In this document: positions 1 to 10,674 of the stretch, in pieces
How positions within the stretch are numbered: the stretch's first letter is position 1
Layout: each line of letters opens with the position of its first letter
Source of the DNA: Okapia johnstoni
Lineage: Eukaryota > Chordata > Mammalia > Artiodactyla > Giraffidae
Direction: 5' to 3'
Length of the DNA stretch: 64,000 nucleotides
NCBI GenBank assembly: GCA_024291935.2
Contig: CM044313.1
Coordinates: 84,691,001 to 84,755,000 of the forward strand
Position numbers and translations under genes: made by a program
The notes under the pieces: generated by a model
Database searches by the model: none
What the model was told of the DNA's origin: nothing
The model's input: only the letters and a program-made list of their open reading frames with translations

Positions 1-19
1 GTTATATCATAAGAATATG

Positions 20-1084
20 TGAAATGAATGATATCAGTGTAATAAAGGAGATACAGGAGAGACAGAATAATCTGCTATATCTGCACTAAAAGTGTATTTA
101 AAGCATGTCTAAATAAACCTTGACACTTCAAAGTAGAAATCTCAAAAGAAATTTTTAAAATGTGAACTAAATTACAATGAAAATAGAACATCACAATTAT
201 GGGACATAGCAAAAGTGGTCAAAGATGGAAAAAATTTGCCATTAAATACATGTATTAGAAAACAAGAAAACAATTTTTAACAAATTAAAAACCTAATTGA
301 TTACCTTAGGAAGCTAGGCAAAGAACAGAAATTTAAGTCTAAATCAAGTAGAAGAAAAGAAATAAAAATTAAAGGAGAAATTAATGAAACTGAAAAGTAT
401 AAATCAAGGAAACCAAACATTAGCTCTTCAAAAAGTTCAGTAAAATTTGTAGTAACCTCTAGACAGGGTGAGATTGAGAGTATAAGGAGTTAGAGAGCAA
501 ATTACCTATATCAAAATTAAGATAATGAAATGGAATTACTAACACAAAAGGAGAAATAGATAATCTGAATAGGCCAGTGATTATTATATGTAGACAGAAT
601 TATTTCAAAGTTGACACTAAAAAGCAAAAGGTATAGAAGTGTCAACATGATACTCAAGAAGAACAAATTTAGAGTTCTCACATTCTCCAGTTTCAGGAGT
701 TATTATAAAACTACAGTAATCAACAAATGAATTGACACGTAGAACCTCGCAAGACAAAATACAGTGAACTAATCTTTGCAAAGTAGCAAAGGCAATTTAA
801 TGGCAAAAGTATAGTTTTTTTCAGCAAGTAATGCTAAAAAAATTGGATATCCATAAAAATAACTAAACTAGAAACAGATTTTGTGTCGTTTAAGAAAATA
901 AACTCAAAATGTACCATAGACCCAAAAGTAAAATGCAGAACTATAGAATTTCTAGAAAAAATAAATATAAATATCTATGAGACATTGTTTCTTTAAAATA
1001 AGTTTTTAAATGCAACACCAAAATTATAAAACATGGAAAAATCAGTAAGTTTTAGTTTATTAATTTAAAATCTACTACTGTGCA
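20..1084 (+). mobile_element. Old L1 LINE, ORF2 fragment (left part)
   Basis: The stretch follows the order of mammalian L1 ORF2. At about 150-480 it matches the linker between endonuclease and reverse transcriptase (A-rich, with the characteristic 'agcaaaa' and 'gaagaaaagaaataaaaatta' like runs). At about 490-600 it continues into the early RT region. After an internal deletion, about 700-1000 matches the C-terminal third, including the 'ataaactcaaaatg' signature. All frames are closed by stops and indels, so it is a dead, old copy. It continues beyond the CHR-2 SINE inserted at 1085. Confidence 0.75.
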
Positions 1085-1419
1085 GAACTTCCCTGGTAGG
1101 GCAGTGGATAAGAACCACCTCCCAATACAGGGGACAAGGGTTTTATCCCTGGTCTGCAAAGATTCCACGTGCTGTGAAGCAATTAAGCTCAGGTGCCACA
1201 ACTACTAAGCCAGTGCTCTAGAGCCCACAAGTCCCAACTACTGAGCCCGTATCCCACAGTGACTTCAGCCCACGCACCTAGAGCCTGTGCTCCCCAATAA
1301 GAAAAGCCACCACACCGCAATGAAGAGTAGCCCCCACTTGCTGCAACTAGAAAAAAATCCTGTACAAACACAGCAAAGACCTAGCACAACCAAAAATGAA
1401 TAATTTTTTTAAAAAAAAC
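1085..1419 (+). mobile_element. CHR-2 type tRNA-derived SINE
   Basis: It starts with the tRNA-like head 'cttccctggt', has a degraded B-box region near 1140-1155, then the CHR body with repeated 'ccacaactactgagcc'-like units, and ends in an A-rich tail. An 11-bp target-site duplication with one mismatch flanks it (actactgtgca at 1074-1084, actactttgca at 1420-1430). The A tail and TSD fit L1-mediated insertion into the surrounding L1. CHR SINEs are a cetartiodactyl family. Confidence 0.85.
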
Positions 1420-2100
1420 ACTACTTTGCAAAGGCACTATTAAGAGAATTGAAAGATTAGCCACATATTGAGAGAAAATGCTTGCAGAACACATCTGATA
1501 GAGAACTTGTATCTATATACAAAGAACTCTTAAAATTTAAAACAAATACAATATTGTAAAGTTAAAAAATAGAAAACAAACTAATTCCATAAAAAAATTC
1601 ATCAGTAAGAAACCAAAACAATTCAGTTATAACATGCAAAAATATGTTTATAGACTCCTCTCCAAAAAAAGGTTTTCAGTGATAATCATGTAAAATTATG
1701 CTCAGAAGTATTTCTCATTAGGTATTTGCAAAATAGAGCAATAATACAGCACCAATACATATCTATTACAACTGCCAAAACCCAAAAACAATAAAATAGC
1801 AATACCAGTTACTGTTAAGCATGTGGAGTGGTGAGGACTATTTATTATTCCAATTACATGATATTCTGGAAAAAGTAAAATTATAAAGATGGTAAACAGA
1901 TCAGTGGATTTAAGGAGTCCATGAGTAGGTGGGGATAGGTTGAATATGTGAAACACAAATTTTACTGTGGTGAGACTGTGTATGAAATAGTAATGGTGGT
2001 TACATGAACAAATTGTCAATACTCCGAATTTTAGAGCATAAAAATTGAACTTTATGGTATGAGAAAATGTTAAAGTTCTTTAGAAGATCAGGGGATTCCA
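1420..2100 (+). mobile_element. Old L1 LINE, ORF2 end and 3' UTR (right part)
   Basis: This continues the L1 interrupted by the SINE at 1085-1419. About 1425-1540 corresponds to the ORF2 C-terminal region, 1600-1860 to the region that includes the 'gtgttggcaaggatgtggag'-like section, and 1890-2080 to an old-type 3' UTR with 'ggtggttacatgaacaaatt'. There is no intact frame. The end is diffuse; 2100-2220 is not recognised. Confidence 0.7.
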
Positions 2101-2221
2101 GGATAGAATGCAGAATGTGAAAAAATAATGGTATTACACATTAAACAGCTTCACTGGAAAGTGTACAAGAGATTGGCAATCCAGGTAATTTTGGATATGA
2201 GTGTAATCTATAAGACTAAAG

Positions 2222-3515
2222 GTAAAGAAAATTCTCCAGGTCAGGCTTCAGCATTACATGAACCATGAACTTCCAAATGTTCAAGCTGTATTTAGAAGAG
2301 GCAGAAGAACCAGAGATCAAATTGCCAACATCCGTTAGATCATTGAAAAAGCAAGAGAGTTCCAGAAAAACATCTACTTCTGCTTTATTGACTACACCAA
2401 AGCTTTTGCTTGTGTGGATCACAACAAATTGTGGAAAATTCATCAAGAGATGGGAATACCAGACCACCTGACCTGCCTCTTGAGAAATCTGTATGCAGGT
2501 CAAGAAGCAACAGTTATAACTGGACATGGAACAACAGACTGGTTCCATATCGGGGAAGGAGTACGTCAAGAATGCATATTGTCACCTTGCTTATTTAACT
2601 TATATGCAGAGTACATCATGCTAAATGCCAGGCAGGATGTAGCACAACCTGGAATCAAGTTTGCCGGGAGAAATATCAATAACCTAAGATATGCCGATGG
2701 CACGACCCTTATGGTAGAAAGCGAAGAAGAACTAAAGAGCCTCTTGATGAAAGTGAAAGAGGAGAGTGAAAAAGTTGAGGGGAAAACATGTACACCCGTG
2801 GTGGATTCATGTCAATGTATGGCAAAACAAATAAAAAATAAATAAATTAAAAAAAAAACCTCATTCGGTCCCATCACTTCATGGCAAATAGATGGGGAAA
2901 CAATGGAAATAGTGACACATTTTATTTTCTTGGGTTCAAAAATCACTGCAGATGATGAATGCAGCCGTGAAATTAAAAGATATTCTGCTATTTGGAAGAA
3001 AATTTAGGACCAACCTAGACAGCATATTAAAAAGCAGAGACATTCCTTTGCCCACAAAGCTCCATCTAGTCAAAGCTATGGTTTTTCCAGTAGTCATGTA
3101 TGGATGTGAGACTTGTACTATAAAGAAAGCTGAGCACCGAAGAATCGATGCTTTTGAACTGTGGTGTTGGAGAAGACTTTTGAGAGTCCCTTGGACTGCA
3201 AGGAGATCCAACCAGTCCATCCTAAAGGAGATCAGTCCTGAATATTCATTGGAATGACTGTTACTGAAGCTGAAACTCCAATACTTTGCCACCTGATGCA
3301 AAGAACTGTCTCATTTGAAAAGACCCTGATGCTGGGAAATATTGAAGGCAGGAGGAGAAGGGGACAACAGAAGATGAGATGGTTGGATGGCATAAGCAAC
3401 TCTATGGACATGAGTTTGAGTAAGCTCTGGTGGGATTTGGTGATGGACAGGGATGCCTGGCATGCTGCAGTCCATGGGGTCACAGAGTCAGACACAACTG
3501 AGCGACTGAACTGAC
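2222..3515 (+). mobile_element. BovB (RTE) LINE, 5'-truncated, RT to 3' end
   Basis: It is a 5'-truncated BovB starting at the N-terminal RT region. Readable pieces include a motif A relative (YTKAF followed by CVDH), a damaged motif C (YADG in place of YADD, so a catalytic aspartate is lost) and the C-terminal signature [21 protein letters not shown]. It ends with the BovB terminus 'gactgagcgactgaactga'. The frame is broken by shifts and by a short L1 tail at about 2784-2862. A possible TSD is aaagaaaa (2224-2231 and 3521-3528). Confidence 0.9.
2784..2862 (+). mobile_element. Very short L1 3' tail replacing BovB sequence
   Basis: Inside the BovB, the expected ~40 bases after 'gtgaaaaagttg' are missing. 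In their place is the terminal part of a ruminant L1 3' UTR ('ggattcatgtcaatgtatgg') followed by an A-rich tail. BovB sequence resumes at 'cggtcccatcac'. No TSD is visible, so this looks like an insertion with target deletion. Confidence 0.75.
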
Positions 3516-3535
3516 AGATGAAAGAAAACTGCATA

Positions 3536-5038
3536 TAAGAAATGTATATAGTTGACAGTCATTTCTCATCAGGTGTGGGTTAATAATTCTGATACTAAAA
3601 TACATGCATACCAGCATTCAAGAATTAAGTAGATGGGTGCAGGATGGCAGAAGTAAGTTTTCTCACTTTTCGAATGGGAACTTACAGATAGAGAAGGATG
3701 GAAAAATGATTTATGTAATAATGGATTCGAGTCAGAGACACCAGCACTAACTCATGCTTAATTTAATGTGAATACCATTTAGAGATGTTTATAGACCTCT
3801 GCATACACTGAATTGTATTGTTTGGTACACAGTTGAGATGGAGATAAAACTGAGATGCCAAATGTTGGAGTAATTGATTAGAAACCAAAAGCCAAAATGA
3901 GAATTAAGGCTTTCATCACTTACTGCCATGATAAAAGCAAGAATCTAAACAGAACCCCTATTTTGTTTGCCCCCAATAAATGGTTTGCCAGTCAAGGGTC
4001 AGATGGCTCAGTAGAGACATGAAGGAACTCTCTCACCATGGAGGGATCCTTGAACAAAAATTTCCGGCAGATGTATGGGGGTTTGGGGAGAAAGATGGTA
4101 TGAAGGAAAGAGAGGGCTACAAGCAGAAAAGTACTGAGTATTGAGTCAGACTCAGGAAACGTGTCTTCAAGGTATGTCCTGCCCCACTCCCTGCCCCCCC
4201 CAGAAAAGGAGGTGCCTGAGGAAGACCTTGGCTGAGGATCCCCAGGTAAAGAAACCTAGGAATGAATGCACTAGAGCATTGAGCATTATAACATTTTTAC
4301 TTGCCCCTACTATCACTGTCCCTCTGTGTTCTAGACAAAAAAATACAAAAAAACCCAACAACCTGAAATTACAGTGAAAAGCAGAAGCATAACAGCATTC
4401 AAGCTTCAAATGGAAGAGAACTCTTTCAAAGCCTCATTTTCAACTGTCAATATTTGACCTGTCTGGTAATTTCCTATAAGATGTACTTAAAAGGTTGGTA
4501 CTTATTTGACTTAAATCAGAGTTCACCAATTGTTAGATAGATTTTCTTGGTGGGCATTTGTCGAATACAATCAGTGGTAGTTGTCTAACATTGCAGATGT
4601 CTGAAACAGTGTGTAACAACTGGGACAAATGATAGACTAACAAACAGACAAATGGAAAAGCTGGGAAAATGAGATGCCCATACAGGGCTTTGAATTGCTT
4701 TGACATATTCCTAGAAGATTATGTGCAACTGGAGTTCTGAGTGCTTGGTGAGGGCTGTAGACAAGCCACAGTTCACATTCAAAAATCCTTGGCAAAGAAG
4801 AAAAGACTTGTTAATCACAGCACTTAAGGGAATCTCTATAAAATCATTAGGTGCCCAATAAGCTAACCAAGCAGATATATGTGTCAATGCAATCATGACA
4901 AGAATATATTCTTTACATAATTAATTTAGAAAACTCACTAAACAAACAGCAACAACAACAAATGCTAGAGAAGGAAGCATCTGATTTCTAGAATTGCCAT
5001 ATTATGTTATTTAACAAGTGTATTTTGCAAACATAAAA
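3536..5038. other. No recognised feature
   Basis: No repeat family or gene could be assigned. There is a modestly GC-richer part at 4140-4260 with a C-run at 4193-4201. Open frames here are short (at most about 80 codons) and lack recognisable domains. Confidence 0.5.
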
Positions 5039-5039
5039 T

Positions 5040-5825
5040 ATAATAAGAAACAAAGTGTGACCCATAAAAGGAAAGTAAACTGTCAATAAAAACCATCCAT
5101 TGGCGTTGAACTTACTAGAACAAGATAGTAAATCAATTAAATATGTTCAAAAAACTTAAAAAGATATCTAAAATACTAAAGCCAAGAATGTTTATCAAAT
5201 ATAAACTATCAGTAAAAAAGTGGAAATCATAAAAAAGAACCAGATAGAAATTAAGCAATTGAAAAGCCCATTAATTAGCATGTAAAATTCATTAGAAGTC
5301 CTCTAGAATAACTTTTACTTCACACAGGTAAACTGAGATAATCTCAGTTATCTCAATTAATCAATAACAGATTGAGACTGAGTAAAATAATTATTTTAGT
5401 ATGTAAAATGGAAAAATCAAAGAATTAAGAAACAGCAAGAGCCTCTGAGAGCTGTGGTGAAATATGGCATGCACCAATATAAACTTAGTGTGATTAACAG
5501 GAGGAGACAGAAAATGGCATAGAAGGAATATCTGAAGATATAATGGGCCAAAAGTTCACAAGTTTGATGAAAAATATCAAACAGAGTAAGGCAGCAGGCA
5601 GTAGGATGACACAAAGTAATGAAAAGAAAGTTTGTAATTCAGTAACTTTGTATCCAGAATAAGTATTAATCAATTAGAGGAGAGACTTTAGAGATTCTCA
5701 GATTAAAAAAACTGAGAATTTTATTGCTAGCGCACTTGTGCTACAAATAATAATAAACATAGCAATCCTTCAGACTGAAATAAATGACACCAGATAATTA
5801 ACAGAATCCACTAGAAGATGTAGAG
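5040..5825 (+). mobile_element. Old L1 LINE, 5' UTR end and ORF1 region
   Basis: From about 5050 ('gtgtgacccataa') the order matches the end of an old L1 5' UTR followed by ORF1. About 5440-5580 corresponds to the ORF1 central/C-terminal region ('atctgaagatataatggcc'), and 5710-5800 to the ORF1 end ('gctacaaataata ... ctgaaataaatgacaccag'). Frames are broken throughout. It is interrupted at 5826 by SINEs and resumes at about 6545. Confidence 0.65.
5332..5348. repeat. 17-bp perfect palindrome
   Basis: actgagat-a-atctcagt is a perfect inverted repeat with a one-base centre inside the old L1. It is probably a chance product of decay, since L1 consensus does not require it. Confidence 0.5.
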
Positions 5826-6028
5826 TGAAAGTGTTAGTCACTCAATTCTGTCTACTCTTTGCGACCCTATGGATTTTAGCCTGCCAGGCTCCTCTACCCA
5901 TGGAATTCTCCAGGCAAGAATACTGGAGTAGGGTGTCATTTCCTTCTCCAGGGCATCTTGTCAACCTAGGAATGGAACCCGAGTCTCCTGAATTGCAGGC
6001 AGATTCTATACAGTGATTCACCAGGGAA
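5826..6028 (-). mobile_element. Bov-tA SINE
   Basis: Read on the minus strand, it runs from a tRNA-Glu-like head ('ttccctggtgaatcactg') through a degraded B box to the BovB-like 3' part ('ctttgcgaccctatgg' on the plus strand) and 'gtgaaagtgttagtcactc'. It interrupts the old L1. No clear TSD was found, partly because another SINE follows within about 20 bases. Confidence 0.88.
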
Positions 6029-6049
6029 GTTACCTTTACTGGTAACTAT

Positions 6050-6335
6050 TGGTAGCTCAGGTGGTAAAGAATCCACCTAACCCTGGTTGGATTCCCGGGC
6101 CGGGAAGCTCTCCTGGAGAAGAGATCAGTTACTCACTCCAGTATTCTTGGGCTTCCCTAGTGGCTCAGACAGTAAAAGAATCTGCCTGCTCTGCGGGAAA
6201 CCTGAGTTCTATAACTGGGTTAGTAAGACCCTCTGGAGGAGGGCAGGGCAACCCACTCCCGTATTCTTGCCTGGAGAATCCTTATGGACAGAAGAGCCTG
6301 GTAGGCTACAATCCAGAGTCAACTGGGCAATTAGG
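6050..6335 (+). mobile_element. Bov-tA SINE, dimeric tRNA form
   Basis: Two tRNA-like units lie in tandem ('gtagctcaggtggtaaagaatcc' and 'agtggctcagacagtaaaagaat'), separated by 'actccagtattcttgggctt', then the common Bov-tA body. The 3' end decays into 'gtcaactgggcaattaggcac'. This head-head-body arrangement is seen in Bov-tA2-like copies; compare 9138-9475. Confidence 0.82.
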
Positions 6336-6339
6336 CACA

Positions 6340-6545
6340 ATTCAACATGTATATATGCTGAATTATTTATATACAATTCTTATATATACCATATATATAG
6401 TATGTGTGTGTGTATATATATATATGTTGAATATAAAACCATCCATTGGATATATATAGAGAGAGTATATATATATATGTATATATATACATATATACAA
6501 TTCATATATATACTATATATATATTCAGCATATATATAGTAACTC
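6340..6545. repeat. AT-rich simple repeat with long inverted and direct repeats
   Basis: A (TA)n/(TG)n tract. atatatgctgaat at 6351-6363 is the exact reverse complement of 6523-6535, so the whole 180 bases could fold. A ~30-base segment (from atatacaattc) also recurs directly at about 6370 and 6495. It sits directly downstream of the SINE tail. Confidence 0.8.
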
Positions 6546-7427
6546 TTTTTTTCCATATGATCTGAAAGACAACTACAAAAAGCAATATTCATAAAACTTT
6601 GTTGACTGCACTGCAGTGTGTAAAGATGTAATTTGTATGACAATAGCCACACAATAACAGAGAAATAATGACTATAAAGGGATATTTTTGTATAATATGG
6701 AAAATGTTAGTATTAGTTGAAGAATATTGTAATAATTTAATATGTAAACTCTTCAGAACGAGAACAACCATGGAGAAAATATCTCAAAAACCAGAGTGAA
6801 TTAAACAATGAATGAAAATGATAACTAAAATACAATACTTATTTGATCAAAGGGAAAGCAGTGATTGAAGGACAGAGGGACAAGTGGAACCTAAGACGTG
6901 TAGAAAGCAAACAATGAAATAGAGAACATAAATCTTACCTCACTAGTAATTATGTTAATTTTTAATAAATTAAACTTATAATCAAACAGAAAACACCTGC
7001 AGGATGGGTAAAAATACAAACCTAACAACAATGTTTTGCTTTCATGAGACAAATTTTAGACTCAGACACAAATAGAATGAGAATAAAATAATAGAAAATG
7101 AACAAGTAATCAAACCAGGAGTGCCTAATATCAGGAAAAAATATGGACTTTAGCAAAGAAATTGTAATTAGGAACAAATAAAGAAATTTTTAATGTTAGT
7201 GTGATCATATCATTAATTATATAAGACTTGTAATAGTATGACAATGGTCTTAATAAAGAAAAAATTTTGACAGACTCACAGCAAACATAATACTTAACAA
7301 TAAGAAATCAAAATCTTTCTTCCTAAAATCAGGAATAAGACAAGAATGTCCTCTCTCACTACTTCAGTTAAAAATTATTTGGTAGGTTCCAAACAGGAAA
7401 AAAAAAATAGGAACAAAATAAGGAATA
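6546..7427 (+). mobile_element. Old L1 LINE, ORF1-ORF2 spacer and early ORF2
   Basis: This continues the L1 of 5040-5825. About 6600-6650 matches the inter-ORF region ('gtgtaaagatgtaatttgtatgacaata'), 6900-7150 matches the endonuclease-coding start of ORF2, and after deletions 7270-7400 matches the RT region just before the catalytic box ('aggaataagacaagaatgtcc'). No long frame survives. A younger L1 is inserted at its right end. Confidence 0.65.
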
Positions 7428-7439
7428 AAGAAAACACAT
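7427..7439 (+). repeat. Target-site duplication, left copy
   Basis: aaagaaaacacat, repeated exactly at 7998-8010. Together they bound the young L1 insertion. Confidence 0.85.
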
Positions 7440-7997
7440 TATTGAATGGATAAGGAAGCTGTGGTACATATACACAATGGAATATTACTCAGCCATTAAA
7501 AAGAATACATTTGAATCAGTTCTATTGAGATGGATGAAACTGGAGCCCATTATACAGAGTGAAGTAAGCCAGAAAGAAAAACACCAATACAGTATACTAA
7601 TGCATATATATGGAATTTGAAAGATGGTAACGATAACCCTATATGCAAGACAGAATAAGAGACGCAGATGTACAGAACAGTCTTATGGACTCTGAGGGAG
7701 AAGGTGAGGGTGGGACGTTCTGGGAGAATAGCATTAAAACATGTACATTATCATATGTGAAACAGAAGACCATTCCAGGTTCGATGCATGAGACAAATGC
7801 TCAGGGCTGGGGCAATGGGATGACCCAGAGGGATGGGATGGGGAGCGAGGTGGGAGGGGGGTTCAGGATGGGGAACATATGTAAACCCATGGCTGACTCA
7901 TGTCAATGTATGGCAAAAACTACAATATTGTAAAGTAATTAGCCCCCAACTAAAATAAATAAATTTATTAAAAAAATAATAATAAAGGTAAAAAAAA
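7440..7997 (+). mobile_element. Young 5'-truncated L1 3' end
   Basis: It has ruminant L1 sequence from the end of ORF2 ('gtggtacatatacacaatgg ... attactcagcc') through the G-rich 3' UTR (7680-7870) to 'tcatgtcaatgtatggcaaa', 'aagtaattagccccca' and an A-rich tail. A perfect 13-bp TSD flanks it. The perfect TSD and good match suggest a relatively recent insertion into the older L1. Confidence 0.88.
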
Positions 7998-8010
7998 AAA
8001 GAAAACACAT
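7998..8010 (+). repeat. Target-site duplication, right copy
   Basis: aaagaaaacacat, identical to 7427-7439; the leading A residues merge with the L1 tail. Confidence 0.85.
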
Positions 8011-8804
8011 AACTGGGGGAAAATAAAAAGGAAAAACACCTTGCTAAAATCACACTTAATAATACAAGGTTGGATTTGTTTCCTCTGTGTTTAAGAACAA
8101 GACAACAAAGTCTGCTCTCAGTGCATCTATCATATTAAATCTTATAACACAGGTTCTAGCTCAGGCAATTAAAAAAAGAATAGGAATAAAAGGCTACTAA
8201 ATTGAAAACAAAGAAAAAACTATATCTATTCACAGATAACATGATATTTTATACAGGAAATTCTAGGGATCCAAAAAAAAAATAGACCTAATAAGTGAAT
8301 TTATCAAAGCTTCAGAATATAAGATTAATAAACAAAAATAAATTGCATTTATATAACTGGCAAAAAAGCGTCAGAAAATAAAACTGATTTAACATTTTCA
8401 TCTATAATAGCATCAAAAACACTTAGAAAGAAATTGAATAAAAGTAGCACATGACTTCCATGTGGAAAACAACAAAACATTGTTAAAGACATTAAAGACT
8501 ACAAAGAACGCAGAAGCATATTATGTTCATGGCTTGTAAGATAGCATGGTTAAGATGGCAAAACTCTTACTCTACAGATTTAACACAAACTCTAATAAAA
8601 GTACTCCAGTTGATTTTATATAGAAATTTTTACTCTGATACAAAAATATAGAATTGAAGAACACAGAATAATAGAATAAACTTAAAAACAAATTTAAAAA
8701 TCAAACAAAAATATTTAGAAGTCTCACTTTCTGATTTTTAAAACTTCAGTCACAGAAATCAAGACTTCATGGATCGACAATACAGTGGAATAAAATTATA
8801 TTCT
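8011..8804 (+). mobile_element. Old L1 LINE, ORF2 RT region
   Basis: It follows the L1 RT domain from the stretch before the catalytic box (8090-8180) through a decayed box near 8230 ('tattcacagataacatgata') to the thumb/C-terminal region (8280-8790). It partly repeats the region seen at 7270-7430, so it is either a second copy or a rearranged part of the same one. A Bov-A2 is inserted at 8817. Confidence 0.65.
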
Positions 8805-8816
8805 ATATGCATACAT
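8805..8816 (+). repeat. Target-site duplication of Bov-A2, left copy
   Basis: atatgcatacat, repeated exactly at 9088-9099. Confidence 0.85.
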
Positions 8817-9087
8817 GCTGCTGCTGCTAAGTCGCTTCAGTCGTGTCCGACTCTGCGCGACCCCATAGACAGCATCCCACCAGGCTCCCCCGTCCCTGGG
8901 ATTCTCCAGGCAAGAACACTGGAGTGGGTTGCCATTTCCTTCTCCAATGCATGAAAGTGAAATGTGAAAGTGAAGTCGCTCAGTCGTGTCTGACTCTTAG
9001 CGACCCCATGAACTGTAGCTACCAGGCTCCCCCGTCCATGGAATTTTCCAGGCAAGAGTACTGGAGTGGGTTGCCATTGCCTTTTCC
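8817..9087 (-). mobile_element. Bov-A2 SINE, complete dimer
   Basis: On the minus strand it has two BovB-3'-end-like units joined by 'cactttcacatttcactttc', with a terminal (CAG)n-like tail seen as 'gctgctgctgctaagtcgc' at its left. A perfect 12-bp TSD flanks it. Bov-A2 is a pecoran family that shares sequence with the end of BovB. Confidence 0.93.
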
Positions 9088-9137
9088 ATATGCATACATA
9101 CATATCCATTTTTGTAAAAATTAAGTGTAAATATATG

Positions 9138-9475
9138 GGGCTTCCCCGGTAGCTCAGCTGGTAAAGAATCTGACTGCAGTGCAGGAGACCCCGGTTCAAG
9201 TCCTGGATCAGGAAGATCCCCTGAAGAAAGGATTGGCTACTCACTCCAGTATTCTTGGGCTTCCCTGATGCCCCAGATGGTAAAGAATCCACCTGCAATG
9301 CGGGAGACCTGGGTTCAATCCCTGGATTGGGAAGATCCCCTGGAGGAGAGCATGGCAACCCCCTCCAGTATTCTTGCCTGGAGGATCCCTGTGGACAGAG
9401 AAGCCTGGCTGGCTACAGTCCTGGCTGGCTACAGTCCATGCAGCTGAGTCGAGTTGGACATGACTGAGTAAGCAC
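9138..9475 (+). mobile_element. Bov-tA SINE, dimeric tRNA form
   Basis: It has two tandem tRNA-like heads. The first contains an A-box-like 'tagctcagctgg' and B-box-like 'ggttcaagtcc'; the second has 'ggttcaatccc'. The Bov-tA body follows, with a small duplication of 'ctggctggctacagtcc' near 9406-9437, ending 'gacatgactgagtaagcac'. The flanks share only a weak 'taaatata'. Confidence 0.88.
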
Positions 9476-9479
9476 AATA

Positions 9480-9715
9480 CCCATATATAAATATACACAC
9501 AAATATTGATGTTGAATCCTTACCTTACACGATATATAAAATATAACCCTAAATGAATCAAAGACCACATTATAGAAACTAAACTATAAAATCCTTAGAA
9601 AATATACAGCTGAATCTTTATGTTCTTGGATTATATAATGATTTCTTTTACAGCAACAAAACACAATCAACAAAATAAAAATTTAGCTGCATCAAGAAAA
9701 ATTATTTCCAGTATT
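9480..9715 (+). mobile_element. Old L1 LINE, ORF2 C-terminal part
   Basis: This continues the L1 of 8011-8804 on the other side of the SINEs: 'tatataaaatataacccta ... aatgaatcaaagaccaca' and 'gaaactaaactataaaatcc' align in order with the ORF2 C-terminal region. Frames are broken. Confidence 0.6.
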
Positions 9716-9719
9716 TGCA

Positions 9720-10225
9720 AATCAATACATTTGATACACCACATTGAAAACCTGAATATTAAAAGCCATATGATCATCTCAATAGATGAAGAAAAGGCTT
9801 TTTGATAAAATTCAATGTCCATTTATGGTAAAAATTCACCAGAAAGTGGGACTAGAGGGATGTATTTCAACATAATAAAGATCATATATTCAGGACCATA
9901 GCTTGCATAATACTCAAAGGTGAAAAGATGGAAGTATTTCATCTGAAATCAGGAACAAGACAAGGATGTCCAGTCTCACAACTTTTATTCAACATAATAC
10001 TGGCAGTTGTAGCCATAGCAATCAGACGAGAAGACGAAATAAAAGGAACCAAATTGGAAGAAAAGTAAGTAAAACTGTCACTTTTTGTAGCTGACATAGT
10101 ACTATACAGAAAAAACCCTAAAGATACCACTAAAATCTAGCAGATTTCATAGCTGAATTTGGTAATTTTGCAGGATATAAAACTAATACATTAGAAATCC
10201 ATTACCCTTTTATATACACTATAAA
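9720..10225 (+). mobile_element. L1 LINE fragment, RT domain
   Basis: It matches L1 ORF2 from 'ccatatgatcatctcaatag' through 'aaatcaggaacaagacaagg' to a decayed catalytic box at about 10086-10105, where the alanine-aspartate context survives as 'gctgacatagtacta' (A-D-I, second aspartate lost). It is less diverged than the L1 to its left and stops abruptly at a BovB. Confidence 0.75.
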
Positions 10226-10674
10226 TCAGCAAATTTGGAAAATTTAGCAGTGGCCACAGGACTGGAAAAGGTCAGTTTTCATATCAATCCCAAAGGGCAA
10301 TGCCAAAGAATGTTCAAAATATGATACTGTTGTGCTCATCTCACATGGTAGCAAGGTTATGGTCAAAATCTTTCAAGCTAGACTTCAGTAGTACGTGAAC
10401 TGAAAACTTTCATACGCACAAGCAGGATTCTGAAGAGGCAGAGGAATCAGAGATCAAATTCTCAACATTTGTTGGATCATGAGGAAAGCAAAGGAATTCC
10501 AGAAAAATATTTACTTCTGCTTCAAGGATTATGCTAAAGCCTTTGACTGTGTGAATTCCAACAAATTGCAAAATTCTTAAAGAGAAGGGAATACGAGACC
10601 ACCTTACCTGCCTCCTAAGAAACCTGTATGCAGTTCAAGAAGCAACAGTTAGAGCAATATATGGAAAAACTGAC
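10226..10674 (+). mobile_element. Older BovB LINE, left part
   Basis: It begins in the linker before RT ('aaatttggaaaatttagc'), continues through the RT N-terminal region and a motif A relative ('aaagcctttgactgtgtg' = KAFDCV), and breaks off at 'ggaaaaactgactaa'. The missing remainder of this copy lies at 11544-12456, after a younger BovB insertion. Confidence 0.82.

Noticed and set aside
1189..1371. 60-codon minus-strand frame as a small gene
   Set aside because: It is antisense to the CHR-2 SINE.
6049..6539. Frames of 136 and 150 codons
   Set aside because: They combine a Bov-tA SINE with the TA/TG tract; the residues (runs of Y, I, C, V) are translated microsatellite.
8843..9498. Overlapping open frames of 85-173 codons on both strands
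   Set aside because: They lie wholly within Bov-A2 and Bov-tA SINEs, which are non-coding; the frames are shared by many SINE copies in this window.
8011..10225. Adjacent L1 pieces as one full-length L1
   Set aside because: The same RT region is represented more than once with different divergence, so at least two copies or a rearrangement are involved.
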